Below the pieces are notes generated by a model, which made no database searches, was not told where the DNA came from, and saw only the letters and a list, made by a program, of their open reading frames with translations. From positions 168,618 to 232,617 of the forward strand of contig NZ_JADWOX010000008.1 in assembly GCF_016135805.1 (NCBI RefSeq): a DNA stretch of 64,000 nucleotides, written 5' to 3'. Positions 51,604 to 62,701 of the stretch are shown here, one piece after another. This DNA is from Caulobacter hibisci. Lineage in GTDB: Bacteria > Pseudomonadota > Alphaproteobacteria > Caulobacterales > Caulobacteraceae. The translations under genes were made by a program, and so were the position numbers. Each line of letters starts with the position of its first letter. The first letter of the stretch is position 1.

Positions 51604-53121
51604 GTGACCAGAACCATCCTGATGATCCACGGCTACGGCATGACCGGCGACGGCTGGACGCCGGCGGCCGAGGCTTTCCGCAAGGCCGGCTACGCGGTCG
51701 AGACCCCGACCATCCAGCCGAAACTGCGGACGGTGTCCTCGCCCAAGGCCGAGCTGGGCGGACTGAGCCTTGGCGACTATGTCGCCGAGCTCAGCGCCCT
51801 GGCGGCCGTGACCGCCGCCCGCGACGGGATCAAGCCGATCGTCTTCGGCCACTCGATGGGCGGGCTGATCGCCCAGAAGCTGGCCGAGAGCGGCCTGACT
51901 TCGGGGATCGTCCTCTTCGCCCCGGCCTCGCCGGCCGACGCGCGCGGCAAGCCCAAGCTCTCGCCGCTGTTCACCTTCCTCAACGCCGCCCTGACTCAGG
52001 GCGGTCCGCCCAAGCCGGTGAAGATGTGGAAGACGGGCTTCAAGTTCGGGGTGGTCAACGCCGTACCCTCGGCCCGCCACGACGCCCTCTACGCCACGGC
52101 GGTCTATGATTCCGGCCGGGTGCTGCAGGACCTGGCCTATCCCGACCGCGATCCCTCGCGCACCGCCCATGTCGACGCCGCCAAGGTGACCGTGCCGGTG
52201 CTGGTGCTGGCCGGGGCCCGCGACCGCACCACGCCGGTCGAGGACCTGCGGCTGGTCGGCCGCAAATACGCTGGGGCCGACTATCGCGAATATCCCGACC
52301 ACGCCCACTGGCTGATCGACGAGCCGGGTAGCGCGGCCCTTTACGACGCAGCCAAGGCCTGGCTGGCCGAGAAGGGCCTGGGTCCGGCCTCGGCCCCGCC
52401 GCCCAGCAAGGCCAAGACCGAGCCAAAGGCCGAGCCGGTCGCTGCCGCGACGCCCGCTCCCGAACCCAAGGTCGAGACGCCGACGCCCGCTCCGACCGCC
52501 AAGGCCCCAGCGAAGACCAAGACGCCCAGCAAGGCCAAGACCGTCGTCGCCGAACCGGCCGTGAAGCCGGCCGCCAAGGCGCCGGCCAAGCCCAAGGCCG
52601 CTGCCGCCCCGAAGCCTGCCGCCCCCAAGCCTGTCGCTAAGGCCGAGGTCGCGCCCGCGCCCGCCAAGACCGAAGCCAAGCCGAAGGCCGCGCCGGCCAA
52701 GACCGCCAAGCCGAAGACGCCCGCGCCGGTCGAACCGGCTCCGGCGGCGAAGGCGACCCCCAAGGCCAAGGTCGCACCGAAGCCCCAAGCCAAACCCAAG
52801 CCCGAGGCCAAGGCCGAGCCCGTCGCCAAGGTCGCCAAGCCCAAGGCTGCCCCTCCCGCCGCCGAACCGGCCACGCCGGCGCCCCCGAAGCCTGTCGCCA
52901 AGGCCAAGCCCGCTCCGGCCGCGAAGGCAGAACCCGCGCTGGCGCCGACCAAGGCCGCGCCGAAGGCCAAGAGCGCCCCGACCGCGAAGGCCGCTCCGAA
53001 GGCCGCGCCAGCCCCCAAGCCCGCCGCCAAGTCGAAGGCGACCCCCAAGGCCGCCGCAACCAAGGCTGCTGCGACAACGACGCCCGCCAAAACTTCGCCA
53101 CGGGGCAAGAAGAGCGTGTAG
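51604..53121 (+). CDS. Alpha/beta hydrolase with long Ala/Lys/Pro-rich tail
   Basis: This encodes 505 residues from a GTG at 51604, chosen because GGAGG lies 9 bases upstream. Residues 1 to about 258 form an alpha/beta hydrolase: LMIHGYGMTGDGW, FGHSMGGLIAQKLAE (Ser elbow), VLAGARDRTTPVE (acid) and YPDHAHWLIDEPG (His). The remaining roughly 245 residues are low-complexity, dominated by Ala, Lys and Pro with repeats such as [20 protein letters not shown]. Such tails resemble histone H1-like or nucleoid-associated C-termini. It might bind nucleic acid or acidic polymer; this is inference. The enzyme's substrate is unknown. Confidence 0.85.
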   Translation: MTRTILMIHGYGMTGDGWTPAAEAFRKAGYAVETPTIQPKLRTVSSPKAELGGLSLGDYVAELSALAAVTAARDGIKPIVFGHSMGGLIAQKLAESGLTSGIVLFAPASPADARGKPKLSPLFTFLNAALTQGGPPKPVKMWKTGFKFGVVNAVPSARHDALYATAVYDSGRVLQDLAYPDRDPSRTAHVDAAKVTVPVLVLAGARDRTTPVEDLRLVGRKYAGADYREYPDHAHWLIDEPGSAALYDAAKAWLAEKGLGPASAPPPSKAKTEPKAEPVAAATPAPEPKVETPTPAPTAKAPAKTKTPSKAKTVVAEPAVKPAAKAPAKPKAAAAPKPAAPKPVAKAEVAPAPAKTEAKPKAAPAKTAKPKTPAPVEPAPAAKATPKAKVAPKPQAKPKPEAKAEPVAKVAKPKAAPPAAEPATPAPPKPVAKAKPAPAAKAEPALAPTKAAPKAKSAPTAKAAPKAAPAPKPAAKSKATPKAAATKAAATTTPAKTSPRGKKSV

Positions 53122-53177
53122 GCTCCATTGAAACGCTCGTATCAGTCAGACGGGCGGGGTTGACCTAAGAGGCGGGC

Positions 53178-53927
53178 GTGAAGGCTCCGGTGATCATGGT
53201 CCACGGCGCCTTTTGCGGCGGCTGGACGTTCGATACGTTTCGCGCGCCGTTCGAGGCCGCCGGTCACACGGTGCTGACGCCAGATCTTCCCGGCCACGCG
53301 CCCGGCGGTTCGACCGTCGGCCTGTCGATGAGCGACTATGCCCGCGAGATCGCCCGACTGATCCGCACGTGCGAGACGCCGCCGATCCTGATCGGCCACT
53401 CGATGGGCGGTCTGGTGGCCCAGCTCGCCGCCAGCCGCGCGAGCGTCGACCGCCTGATCCTGCTGGCCCCCTCGCCGCCCTGGGGCGTGCATGGGGCGAG
53501 TCTGGAAGAGGCGGTCTCGGCCGTCAGCCTCTACGCCCTCGGCCCCTACTGGCTGCAGGCCGTGGCGCCGGACTACGGCGTCGTGCGCCGCTACAGCCTC
53601 GACCGCCTGCCCCGCGAGACCCGCCGCGCCCTCTACGCCCGCATGACGTCGGAGAGCGGCCGGGCGCTGTGGGAGACGCTGAACTGGTGGCTGGATCCGT
53701 TCATGACCACCAGCCCCGGCCCCGTGCGGGCCCCGGTGCTGGCCATCGCCGGCGGCCAGGACGTCGTCCACCCGCCCGCCACCGTCCGCCAGACCGCCGC
53801 CCGCCTGGGCGGGGTGTTCCGCGAGTTCCCGCAGATGAGCCACTGGCTGCCGGGCGAACCGGGCTGGGAAGACGTGGCGCAAGCGTGCCTGGACTTCATC
53901 GCTGCGGAAGATCGAGCGGCGGCTTAA
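53178..53927 (+). CDS. Alpha/beta hydrolase
   Basis: This encodes 249 residues from a GTG start. The catalytic fold is complete: MVHGAFCGGWTFDTFRAPFE (oxyanion), LTPDLPGHAPGGS, LIGHSMGGLVAQ (Ser elbow), LAIAGGQDVVHPPAT (acid) and FPQMSHWLPGEPGW (His). No signal peptide. It resembles the general COG0596/COG2267 hydrolases and could be an esterase. It is 56 bases after the tailed hydrolase gene and shares its fold, so it may be a second enzyme of the same transcript. Confidence 0.9.
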   Translation: MKAPVIMVHGAFCGGWTFDTFRAPFEAAGHTVLTPDLPGHAPGGSTVGLSMSDYAREIARLIRTCETPPILIGHSMGGLVAQLAASRASVDRLILLAPSPPWGVHGASLEEAVSAVSLYALGPYWLQAVAPDYGVVRRYSLDRLPRETRRALYARMTSESGRALWETLNWWLDPFMTTSPGPVRAPVLAIAGGQDVVHPPATVRQTAARLGGVFREFPQMSHWLPGEPGWEDVAQACLDFIAAEDRAAA

Positions 53928-53936
53928 CTCAAATCC

Positions 53937-54068
53937 TCCCCCCTCTGGGGGAGGTGGCCCGCAGGGCCGGAGGGGGGACGTTTTCAGCCGCTGCCGACAT
54001 CGGCCGATTTCGCAGCCACTCCCCTCTCCGTCCGCTTCGCGGACACCTCTCCCACAGGGAGAGGATCG
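53937..54068. repeat. Large intergenic inverted repeat, type III
   Basis: CTCCCCCCTCTGGGGGAGGTGGCCCGCAGGGCC...GGGACGTTTTCAGC pairs loosely with CACTCCCCTCTCCGTCCGCTTCGCGGACACCTCTCCCACAGGGAGAGG. It separates convergent genes, the hydrolase and the exporter. Confidence 0.83.
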
Positions 54069-54074
54069 CTGTAG

Positions 54075-54398
54075 CTAGTGCCCCGAGCTGAACACCTTCA
54101 GCCCCAGGATCCCCGAGACGATCAGCGCCAGGCAGACCAGCCGCGCGGCCGTCGCCGGTTCCTTGAAGACCAGGATGCCGACGATGGCGGTGCCGACCGC
54201 GCCGACGCCGGTCCACACAGCGTAGGCCGTGCCCAGCGGCAGACTCTTCACGGCCCAGCCCAGCAGGCCCATCGAGGCGACGAGGCTGATCGCGGTCAGG
54301 ACGGTGGGGATCGGGCGGGTGAAGCCTTCGGTGTATTTCAGGCCGACGGCCCAGCCGATTTCGAAAAGACCGGCGATGAAGAGGATGATCCAGGCCAT
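54075..54398 (-). CDS. gdx: SMR family guanidinium exporter (SugE/Gdx type)
   Basis: This encodes 107 residues with four membrane helices: [20 protein letters not shown], the conserved Glu in [25 protein letters not shown] and [18 protein letters not shown]. This is the Gdx/SugE subtype of small multidrug resistance proteins, which exchange guanidinium for protons. The ATG at 54398 follows GGGAGCAGG. A two-hairpin guanidine-II riboswitch lies directly upstream and decides the substrate call over general drug efflux. The longer frame to 54476 would run through the riboswitch. Confidence 0.92.
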   Translation of the reverse strand: MAWIILFIAGLFEIGWAVGLKYTEGFTRPIPTVLTAISLVASMGLLGWAVKSLPLGTAYAVWTGVGAVGTAIVGILVFKEPATAARLVCLALIVSGILGLKVFSSGH

Positions 54399-54449
54399 GA
54401 CCTGCTCCCGTTGATCGCGCGCCCGGCCTTTGGCCTCGGCGTCGCGAGA

Positions 54450-54501
54450 AGCGGGGTCGTCCCCGGAAAAAAGCAAAGGCGCGGGGTCGTCCCCGCGCCT
54501 T
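54450..54501 (-). promoter_or_regulatory. Guanidine-II (mini-ykkC) riboswitch
   Basis: On the minus strand two hairpins with ACGA loops follow each other: GGCGCGGGG-ACGA-CCCCGCGCC (54500-54477) and CGGGG-ACGA-CCCCG (54465-54452), joined by TTTGCTTTTTTC. Two GC-capped stems with ACGR loops and a short linker are the definition of this class, which binds guanidine across both loops. It sits in the leader of the exporter gene and should turn translation on when guanidine is present. Confidence 0.92.
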
Positions 54502-54544
54502 GCCTAGATAGCTTCTGGATCCTGGAGGGCAAGCCCTCCTGACA

Positions 54545-55213
54545 TCACTGCGAAGTGTAGAGGATTTGGGCCTGCTCGTAGTTCTTGCCGACCGAGCTGT
54601 CGTCCAGCTTCTTGATGCGGACGTAGACCAGGCCAGCCTTGCCGCCGGCGGCGTTGTTGTCCCAGGTCACGGTCAGGCGCTTGACGTCGGTGACCAGCTG
54701 GTCGTTACGGATCAGGCGCAGCTGCGGGCTGTTTTCCCAGCTCGCCCAGTCGTGCAGGGCGGTGGCCAGGGCCTGGGCCTGCTCGGGGCCTTGAGCGTGC
54801 TGGACGTTCAGGGTGCAGACGTTCTTGTTCGAACCCGGGTTGTCGAGGACGATCTGGTAGGGCTTGCCCAGGTCCAGGGTCCACAGGTCCTTCTTCTTCT
54901 TGAAGCCCGCGGCCTTGGCCAGGGCGTTGAAGTCGCCGCCGACCACGGCCGGCTTGCAGATGGTGTCGAGCACGCTGAGGATCCGCACCGAGACCGCGTC
55001 GGTCGGCGGCGGCGGACGCACGGGCTCCGGAGCGGCCGCGGCGGCGGCGGCTTCGGGCGTGCCGGCGGCGGGCGCCGGAACCACGGGCGCGGCCTGATCG
55101 GCGGGCGCGGCGGCCGGGGCGGGAGCCGGGGCGGCGGCGGGAGCGGGCTGCTCCTGGGCAACGGCGGTCGAGACGACGCCGAGGGCGATCAAGCTGGCGA
55201 GCGCAAGGCGCAT
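54545..55213 (-). CDS. Exported protein with Ala/Pro-rich linker, unknown function
   Basis: This encodes 222 residues. A signal peptide (RLALASLIALGVVSTAVA) is followed by a low-complexity Ala/Pro stretch (about 20-72) and a folded C-terminal domain of about 145 residues: VRILSVLDTICKPAVVGGDF, AAGFKKKKDLWTLDLGKPYQ, NVCTLNVQHAQGPEQAQALA and LTVTWDNNAAGGKAGLVYVR. Two Cys (in DTICKP and NVCTL) may form a disulfide. I do not recognise the family. It is probably periplasmic or tethered. A hairpin GGAGGGC-AA-GCCCTCC at 54524-54539 follows the stop. Confidence 0.78.
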   Translation of the reverse strand: MRLALASLIALGVVSTAVAQEQPAPAAAPAPAPAAAPADQAAPVVPAPAAGTPEAAAAAAAPEPVRPPPPTDAVSVRILSVLDTICKPAVVGGDFNALAKAAGFKKKKDLWTLDLGKPYQIVLDNPGSNKNVCTLNVQHAQGPEQAQALATALHDWASWENSPQLRLIRNDQLVTDVKRLTVTWDNNAAGGKAGLVYVRIKKLDDSSVGKNYEQAQILYTSQ

Positions 55214-55325
55214 AGTCTGGATATCCCCTAGAGACTGGTGGTCGGCATTAAAACCGACGAGCGTTCCCTCGCAACCCTTATGGTGACGGATTACGGCGGG
55301 TATGGGGTCACAATCGTAATTTTTT

Positions 55326-55461
55326 ATCGCTCCCCCTGAAGGGGGAGCTGTCGCGGAGCGACTGAGGGGGAAGTGGAACGCGAAATCGGCCGCTCTTCAG
55401 GAAGCTGAAAACGGCCCCCCTCCGGCCCTTCGGGCCACCTCCCCCAGAGGGGGAGGATCTT
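55326..55461. repeat. Large intergenic inverted repeat, type III
   Basis: CTCCCCCTGAAGGGGGAGCTGTCGCGGAGCGACTGAGGGGG pairs over distance with GCCCCCCTCCGGCCCTTCGGGCCACCTCCCCCAGAGGGGGAGG; GAAGCTGAAAACGG matches the GTTTTCAGC core of other type III copies. It lies in the space between the exported-protein promoter and the end of atpC. Confidence 0.83.
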
Positions 55462-55469
55462 GCAAACGA

Positions 55470-55501
55470 AAACGCCCCCGCTGTTTCCAGCGAGGGCGTT
55501 T
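55470..55501 (-). terminator. Terminator of the ATP synthase operon
   Basis: AAACGCCCCCGCTG (55470-55483) pairs with CAGCGAGGGCGTTT (55488-55501) with one mismatch around TTTC. Read on the minus strand it is followed by TCGTTTGC. It lies 26 bases after the atpC stop. Confidence 0.88.
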
Positions 55502-55526
55502 CCAAGTCGTCCGGAAAAAGCAGCCC

Positions 55527-55787
55527 TTAGGCCACTTCCACCGCGTGCTCGGCCAGGATCGTGAAGCCGTCCGGACCCACGTCGGCGAAGCCGCCCTGGA
55601 TGTCGAACAGCTTGACGGTCGCGCCGTCGCGCACCGTCACCCGGCCCTCGCGCAGCGTCGTCATGAACGGCGCGTGGTTCGGCAGGACGCCGAAGTCGCC
55701 TTCCGTGCCCGGCGCGTCGACCTGGTCGACGTCGGCGGAGAACAGTTCGCGCTCGGGCGCGACGAGGGAGAAGTGCAGCTTGGCCAT
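55527..55787 (-). CDS. atpC: ATP synthase F1 subunit epsilon
   Basis: This encodes 86 residues: MAKLHFSLVAPERELFSADV, then GTEGDFGVLPNHAPFMTTLR and IQGGFADVGPDGFTILAEHA. It has the N-terminal beta-sandwich only and lacks the C-terminal helical hairpin that inhibits ATPase in longer forms. Such short epsilon proteins occur in Caulobacter and relatives. Its ATG overlaps the stop of the preceding small gene (TGATG), so translation is coupled. Confidence 0.95.
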   Translation of the reverse strand: MAKLHFSLVAPERELFSADVDQVDAPGTEGDFGVLPNHAPFMTTLREGRVTVRDGATVKLFDIQGGFADVGPDGFTILAEHAVEVA

Positions 55788-56037
55788 CAGTCGTAGGTCT
55801 CCACGGCGCCCAGGGCCGCTTCGATGTCTTCGTCGGTCTGGATCTCGGTGCCGCAGAACGGACAGAAGCGGATGGTGGTCAGGACAGCGCCCGTCTCACC
55901 TTCGACTTCCCGTTGACCCAGGTTCAACAGGATCAGGCCGCTGTCGTGCTCGATGAGGGAGGCCTCGGCGTCCGAAGACACCGCGTCCTCCAGCTCCTCG
56001 CAGCAGAAGTGGGCCAGATCGCCGTCTTCTTCGGTCA

Positions 56038-56038
<1 letters not shown>
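55787..56038 (-). CDS. Small Cys-containing protein between atpD and atpC
   Basis: This 83-residue acidic protein lies inside the ATP synthase operon and overlaps both neighbours by stop/start codons (TGATG). It has an N-terminal AHFCCEELEDAV and a C-terminal IRFCPFCGTEI, whose CxxC could bind zinc with the earlier CC pair. The N-terminal half and middle (HDSGLILLNLGQREVEGETG) are otherwise unfamiliar. The usual alphaproteobacterial order is atpD then atpC, so this gene is an addition. It may assist ATP synthase assembly or regulation, or simply ride along; nothing shows which. Confidence 0.85.
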
Positions 56039-57705
<1,667 letters not shown>

Positions 57706-57715
57706 TTAGGCTAGA

Positions 57716-58594
57716 TCAGACGGCTTCGGCGCCGGAGATGATCTCGATCAGCTCCTTGGTGATCTGAGCCTGGCGGGAACGGTTGTACTCGAGGGTGTAG
57801 CGCTTGATCATGTCGCCCGCGTTCCGCGTGGCGTTGTCCATCGCCGTCATCTGGCTGGCATAGAAGCCGGCCATGTTGTCGAGCAGGGCCGACAGGATCT
57901 GGACCGTCAGGTTGCGCGGCAGCAGGGTCTCGAGGATGGCCTCTTCCGAGGGCTCATATTCGTAGACCGCGGCCGGACCTGAAACCGGCTCGGCGCCGCC
58001 CTCGACCACGGCCGGAATCAGCTGAAGCGCGGTCGGGATCTGCTGCACCACCGACTTGAAGCGGCTGTAGAACAGGGTGACCACGTCGATGTCGCCCGCT
58101 TCGTAAAGCTTGGTGACGACGTCGGCGATCGGCTGGGCCACCGACAGCGTCAGCTGGCGGTAGGACGACAGGTCGAAATTGTCGACGATGTGCGCGGCGT
58201 AGGGGCGACGCAGCTGGGCGGTCACCTTCTTGCCGACGCAGACGATCTTCACGTCCTTGCCCTGGGCGATCAGCCGGTCGATGTGAGCGCGAGCGGCGCG
58301 CACGATCGACGAGGTGAAGCCGCCGGCCAGGCCGCGGTCGGCCGCGGCCACCACGACCAGGTGACGATCGTCCCCGCCGGTGCCGGCCAGCAGCGCCGGA
58401 GCGCCGTCGCCCGACACGCCGGTCGCGAGATTGGCGATGACGCTGGCCAGACGCCGGGCGTAAGGACGGGCGGCTTCAGCCGCGTCCTGGCTCCGGCGCA
58501 GCTTGGCTGCCGCCACCATCTGCATCGCCTTCGTGATCTTTTGCGTCGCTTTGACGCTCGAGATCCGATTGCGCATTTCCTTCAAGCTGGCCAT
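57716..58594 (-). CDS. atpG: ATP synthase F1 subunit gamma
   Basis: This encodes 292 residues. The N-terminal helix [36 protein letters not shown] pattern and the C-terminal helix [40 protein letters not shown] are characteristic of the rotary shaft. The middle domain [17 protein letters not shown] is also conserved. It links the catalytic head to the membrane rotor. It lies 35 bases downstream of atpA and 52 upstream of atpD. Confidence 0.97.
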   Translation of the reverse strand: MASLKEMRNRISSVKATQKITKAMQMVAAAKLRRSQDAAEAARPYARRLASVIANLATGVSGDGAPALLAGTGGDDRHLVVVAAADRGLAGGFTSSIVRAARAHIDRLIAQGKDVKIVCVGKKVTAQLRRPYAAHIVDNFDLSSYRQLTLSVAQPIADVVTKLYEAGDIDVVTLFYSRFKSVVQQIPTALQLIPAVVEGGAEPVSGPAAVYEYEPSEEAILETLLPRNLTVQILSALLDNMAGFYASQMTAMDNATRNAGDMIKRYTLEYNRSRQAQITKELIEIISGAEAV

Positions 58595-58629
58595 TCGGCG
58601 CTACTCTCTCCGAGCGGTTCCGAGGGGGC

Positions 58630-60778
<2,149 letters not shown>

Positions 60779-60995
60779 GTGTTCCGCCCGGTGTGCATTG
60801 CAATCGCCGCGGAAGAGAAGCTGCCCCCTCTTCCCGGCTTAAAGACTTGATCGCGCTTGAGAAAAGCGCACGGGCGGCCCGCGCATTCACGCTGCCCTTC
60901 CCGAAGCCCGGCGCCTGATAACACGGGGTGTTCGCAGTCGCAACCAAGCCGAGACGATCGTGTTCGGCCAAGTTCCGGAAAAAAGCCGTTATCCG

Positions 60996-61244
60996 TCAGA
61001 CGTTGACGCGGCGGAAGACACCCGAAGCGGCCCCGGCCAGCACGCCGCCAGCCGTCCGCGCCTCGGCCTGGGCGAACACCAGACTGCGCGTGGCCCGCTC
61101 GATCCAGCCGCGCACGGCCAGATCCGTCTTCTCCTCTCCCGCGTAGTCGACGGTCAGCGACACCGGGGCCGTATCGGGGCCGGCGACCAGGCGCAGGGCG
61201 TCTTCCAGTTGGGCGGTCAATCGTGGAGCGGACGGTTCGGTCAT
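60996..61244 (-). CDS. Small hotdog-like protein, half length
   Basis: This encodes 82 residues. The C-terminal segment VSLTVDYAGEEKTDLAVRGW and IERATRSLVFAQAEARTAGG, VLAGAASGVFRRV resemble the second half of PaaI-type hotdog thioesterases, where the long helix with the catalytic residue is missing. The N-terminal 25 residues (TAQLEDALRLVAGPDTA) form a short helix. It could be a degenerate hotdog protein or an unrelated fold. It lies upstream of the ATP synthase operon on the same strand, 217 bases before atpH. Confidence 0.65.
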   Translation of the reverse strand: MTEPSAPRLTAQLEDALRLVAGPDTAPVSLTVDYAGEEKTDLAVRGWIERATRSLVFAQAEARTAGGVLAGAASGVFRRVNV

Positions 61245-61365
61245 GAGGGGATCTAACGCCCAGGCTGGGAAAAGAAAAAGGGCGGCGGAACGGGCCGCCG
61301 CCCTGTCAGGCGAATGATCGAGGAAACAGCCGGAGAAACAAGCCTCCGGGTACTGATGGAAAGGC

Positions 61366-61686
61366 TCAGGCGGCCTTGGCCGAGGCGTTGCAGCGCTCCA
61401 GCTCTTCGGCGGCCAGGACCTTGGCGTCGCCGCCGAAGGCCGAGACGCGGCCGGCCTCCTTGGCCAGCGCCTTGCACGAGGCGACGCTGAGGGCCCGCGA
61501 CGGCGCCGAGGCCGCGACGCAGGACGCGTCCTCGCAGACGAAGACCGCGCCGCCGGCGACGATCTTGGTCTTCGCGGAGACGGGTTTTTCGAGGGTGACC
61601 GCCAGACGGCCATCGGCCAGGGCGGGGGCCGCGACGAGCGCGGAAACGGACAGGGCGGCGACAGCCGCCAGGGCGCGGAGCTTCAT
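61366..61686 (-). CDS. Small exported protein of the CC_3452 type
   Basis: This encodes 106 residues. A signal peptide (LRALAAVAALSVSALVAAPALA) precedes a mature protein with three clear Cys-containing spots: FVCEDASCVAASAPS, ASCKALAKEAG and ERCNASAKAA. These could form disulfides in the periplasm. It looks like a small Caulobacter protein family I recall as CC_3452, whose function is not known. The ATG at 61686 begins the signal peptide; a longer frame to 61815 does not. A perfect palindrome lies 122 bases upstream. Confidence 0.82.
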   Translation of the reverse strand: MKLRALAAVAALSVSALVAAPALADGRLAVTLEKPVSAKTKIVAGGAVFVCEDASCVAASAPSRALSVASCKALAKEAGRVSAFGGDAKVLAAEELERCNASAKAA

Positions 61687-61807
61687 GGGAAAAGCCCTCC
61701 AGCTTCGGGGATGATGGGAAGATCGATGATCGACGCGTAAGCTGTACTGGCCGTTCGATGCGTGGGATGCTGGACACCGGTATCCCCACCGGCGCCGCAC
61801 AACCGAA

Positions 61808-61822
61808 CTAAGCACTGCTTAG
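61808..61822. promoter_or_regulatory. Perfect palindrome, possible TetR-type operator
   Basis: CTAAGCA-C-TGCTTAG is a 15-base perfect inverted repeat in the upstream region of the exported-protein gene. Its size and AT-flanked centre fit operators of TetR or MarR family repressors. No regulator gene is adjacent. With the type V repeat it is all I see in the gene-free stretch 61687-62123. Confidence 0.55.
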
Positions 61823-61945
61823 ATATCAGCGTTCAGAAATAGCGCAAGGCGCTTTTTGTTCGCGTGCGCATATTTTATCGAAACGGAGATTTTCGGGCTG
61901 GCGGCGGCCGGCAATCCAGTTCGATTGACCACGCCTCCTTATTTC

Positions 61946-62082
61946 TCCCGTCATTCCCGCCCTTGTGGCGGGAACCCCTCTATCAGCCGCAGGGGCGGGA
62001 GTGGCGGCGTGCCCAGCACGCCGCGGCGCTTCCCGTGCAAGCGGAACCAGGGTTTCCCGCCACAGGGGCGGGAATGACGGGA
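61946..62082. repeat. Dispersed palindromic element, type V, copy 2
   Basis: This 137-base element is the inverted-orientation copy of 21945-22080: ends TCCCGTCATTCCCGCCC and GGGCGGGAATGACGGGA, with CCCCTCTATCAGCCGCAGGGGC and the GGCGTGCCCAGCACGCC hairpin inside. The centre differs by small substitutions. It lies downstream of the membrane-protein gene ending at 62124. Confidence 0.88.
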
Positions 62083-62123
62083 AGTGGGGGCGCTCGCGGC
62101 AGATAAGCCCGCGGCTCAGCCGC

Positions 62124-62549
62124 TCAGAGCCCCAGGATGGAGTCGATCCGGCTCTCGGCCTTGGCGTGGATCGCGCGGTCCTCGACCATGCCTTCCAGGC
62201 GCGCGTAGCGGCCGTCCTTGCCGGCCTTGCGGCGCAGGCTGTCGGCGGTGACCAGCACCGGCGGGCGGCGGCTGTCGGCCATGCCGCCCAGCAGGGCCGA
62301 GAACACCGCGCCGACGAAGGCGGCCAGCACCGGCCCGGCGAAATCGATCGGGGTCTCGCCGAACAGCGCGTGCAGCTGGGTCAGCAGGTGCTCGTGGTTG
62401 ACCTGGCTCTCGAGGGTGCGCAGCGCCATGAAGGCCCCGCCCTGGAACGCGCCCGCCACGGCGACGGCGATCGCCGCCCCGACGAAGCGGGGGCGCCAGA
62501 ACAGCCCCAGCAGGGCTCCCAGAAACGCGAAGGCGGCCATCAGGATCAT
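62124..62549 (-). CDS. Small membrane protein, unknown function
   Basis: This encodes 141 residues with three hydrophobic helices (MAAFAFLGALLGLFWRPRFV, AAIAVAVAGAFQGGAFMALR, FAGPVLAAFVGAVFSALLGGM). A short cytoplasmic C-terminal tail is charged (RRKAGKDGRYARLEGMVEDR). I do not recognise a family. An in-frame ATG nine bases later (62540) is an equally good start. The gene is divergent from the thiolase gene. Confidence 0.7.
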   Translation of the reverse strand: MILMAAFAFLGALLGLFWRPRFVGAAIAVAVAGAFQGGAFMALRTLESQVNHEHLLTQLHALFGETPIDFAGPVLAAFVGAVFSALLGGMADSRRPPVLVTADSLRRKAGKDGRYARLEGMVEDRAIHAKAESRIDSILGL

Positions 62550-62670
62550 GCCACGACCTAAGACACGACGGCCTCAAGACGAGGTTAAGCGGCCCCGCGG
62601 CCGGACGCCGCAGGTTGCCGCACGCGTGATCTTCCCCCCGCCGAATTTCCGGCATACGGTGCCGGCAATT

Positions 62671-62684
62671 CAAACTAACGTTTA
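62671..62684. promoter_or_regulatory. PsrA-type operator upstream of the thiolase gene
   Basis: CAAAC-TAAC-GTTTA matches the CAAAC-N2-4-GTTTG pattern bound by PsrA-like TetR regulators of fatty-acid breakdown. It is 18 bases before the thiolase start codon and is followed by GTTTAAAC. A regulator that releases DNA on binding acyl-CoA would fit the gene's role. Confidence 0.5.
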
Positions 62685-62701
62685 AACAGGGAAGAAGCGC
62701 C

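Noticed and set aside
52341..53108. 255-residue minus-strand frame opposite the Ala/Lys/Pro tail
   Set aside because: It is a low-complexity mirror of the tail-coding sequence with no start signal.
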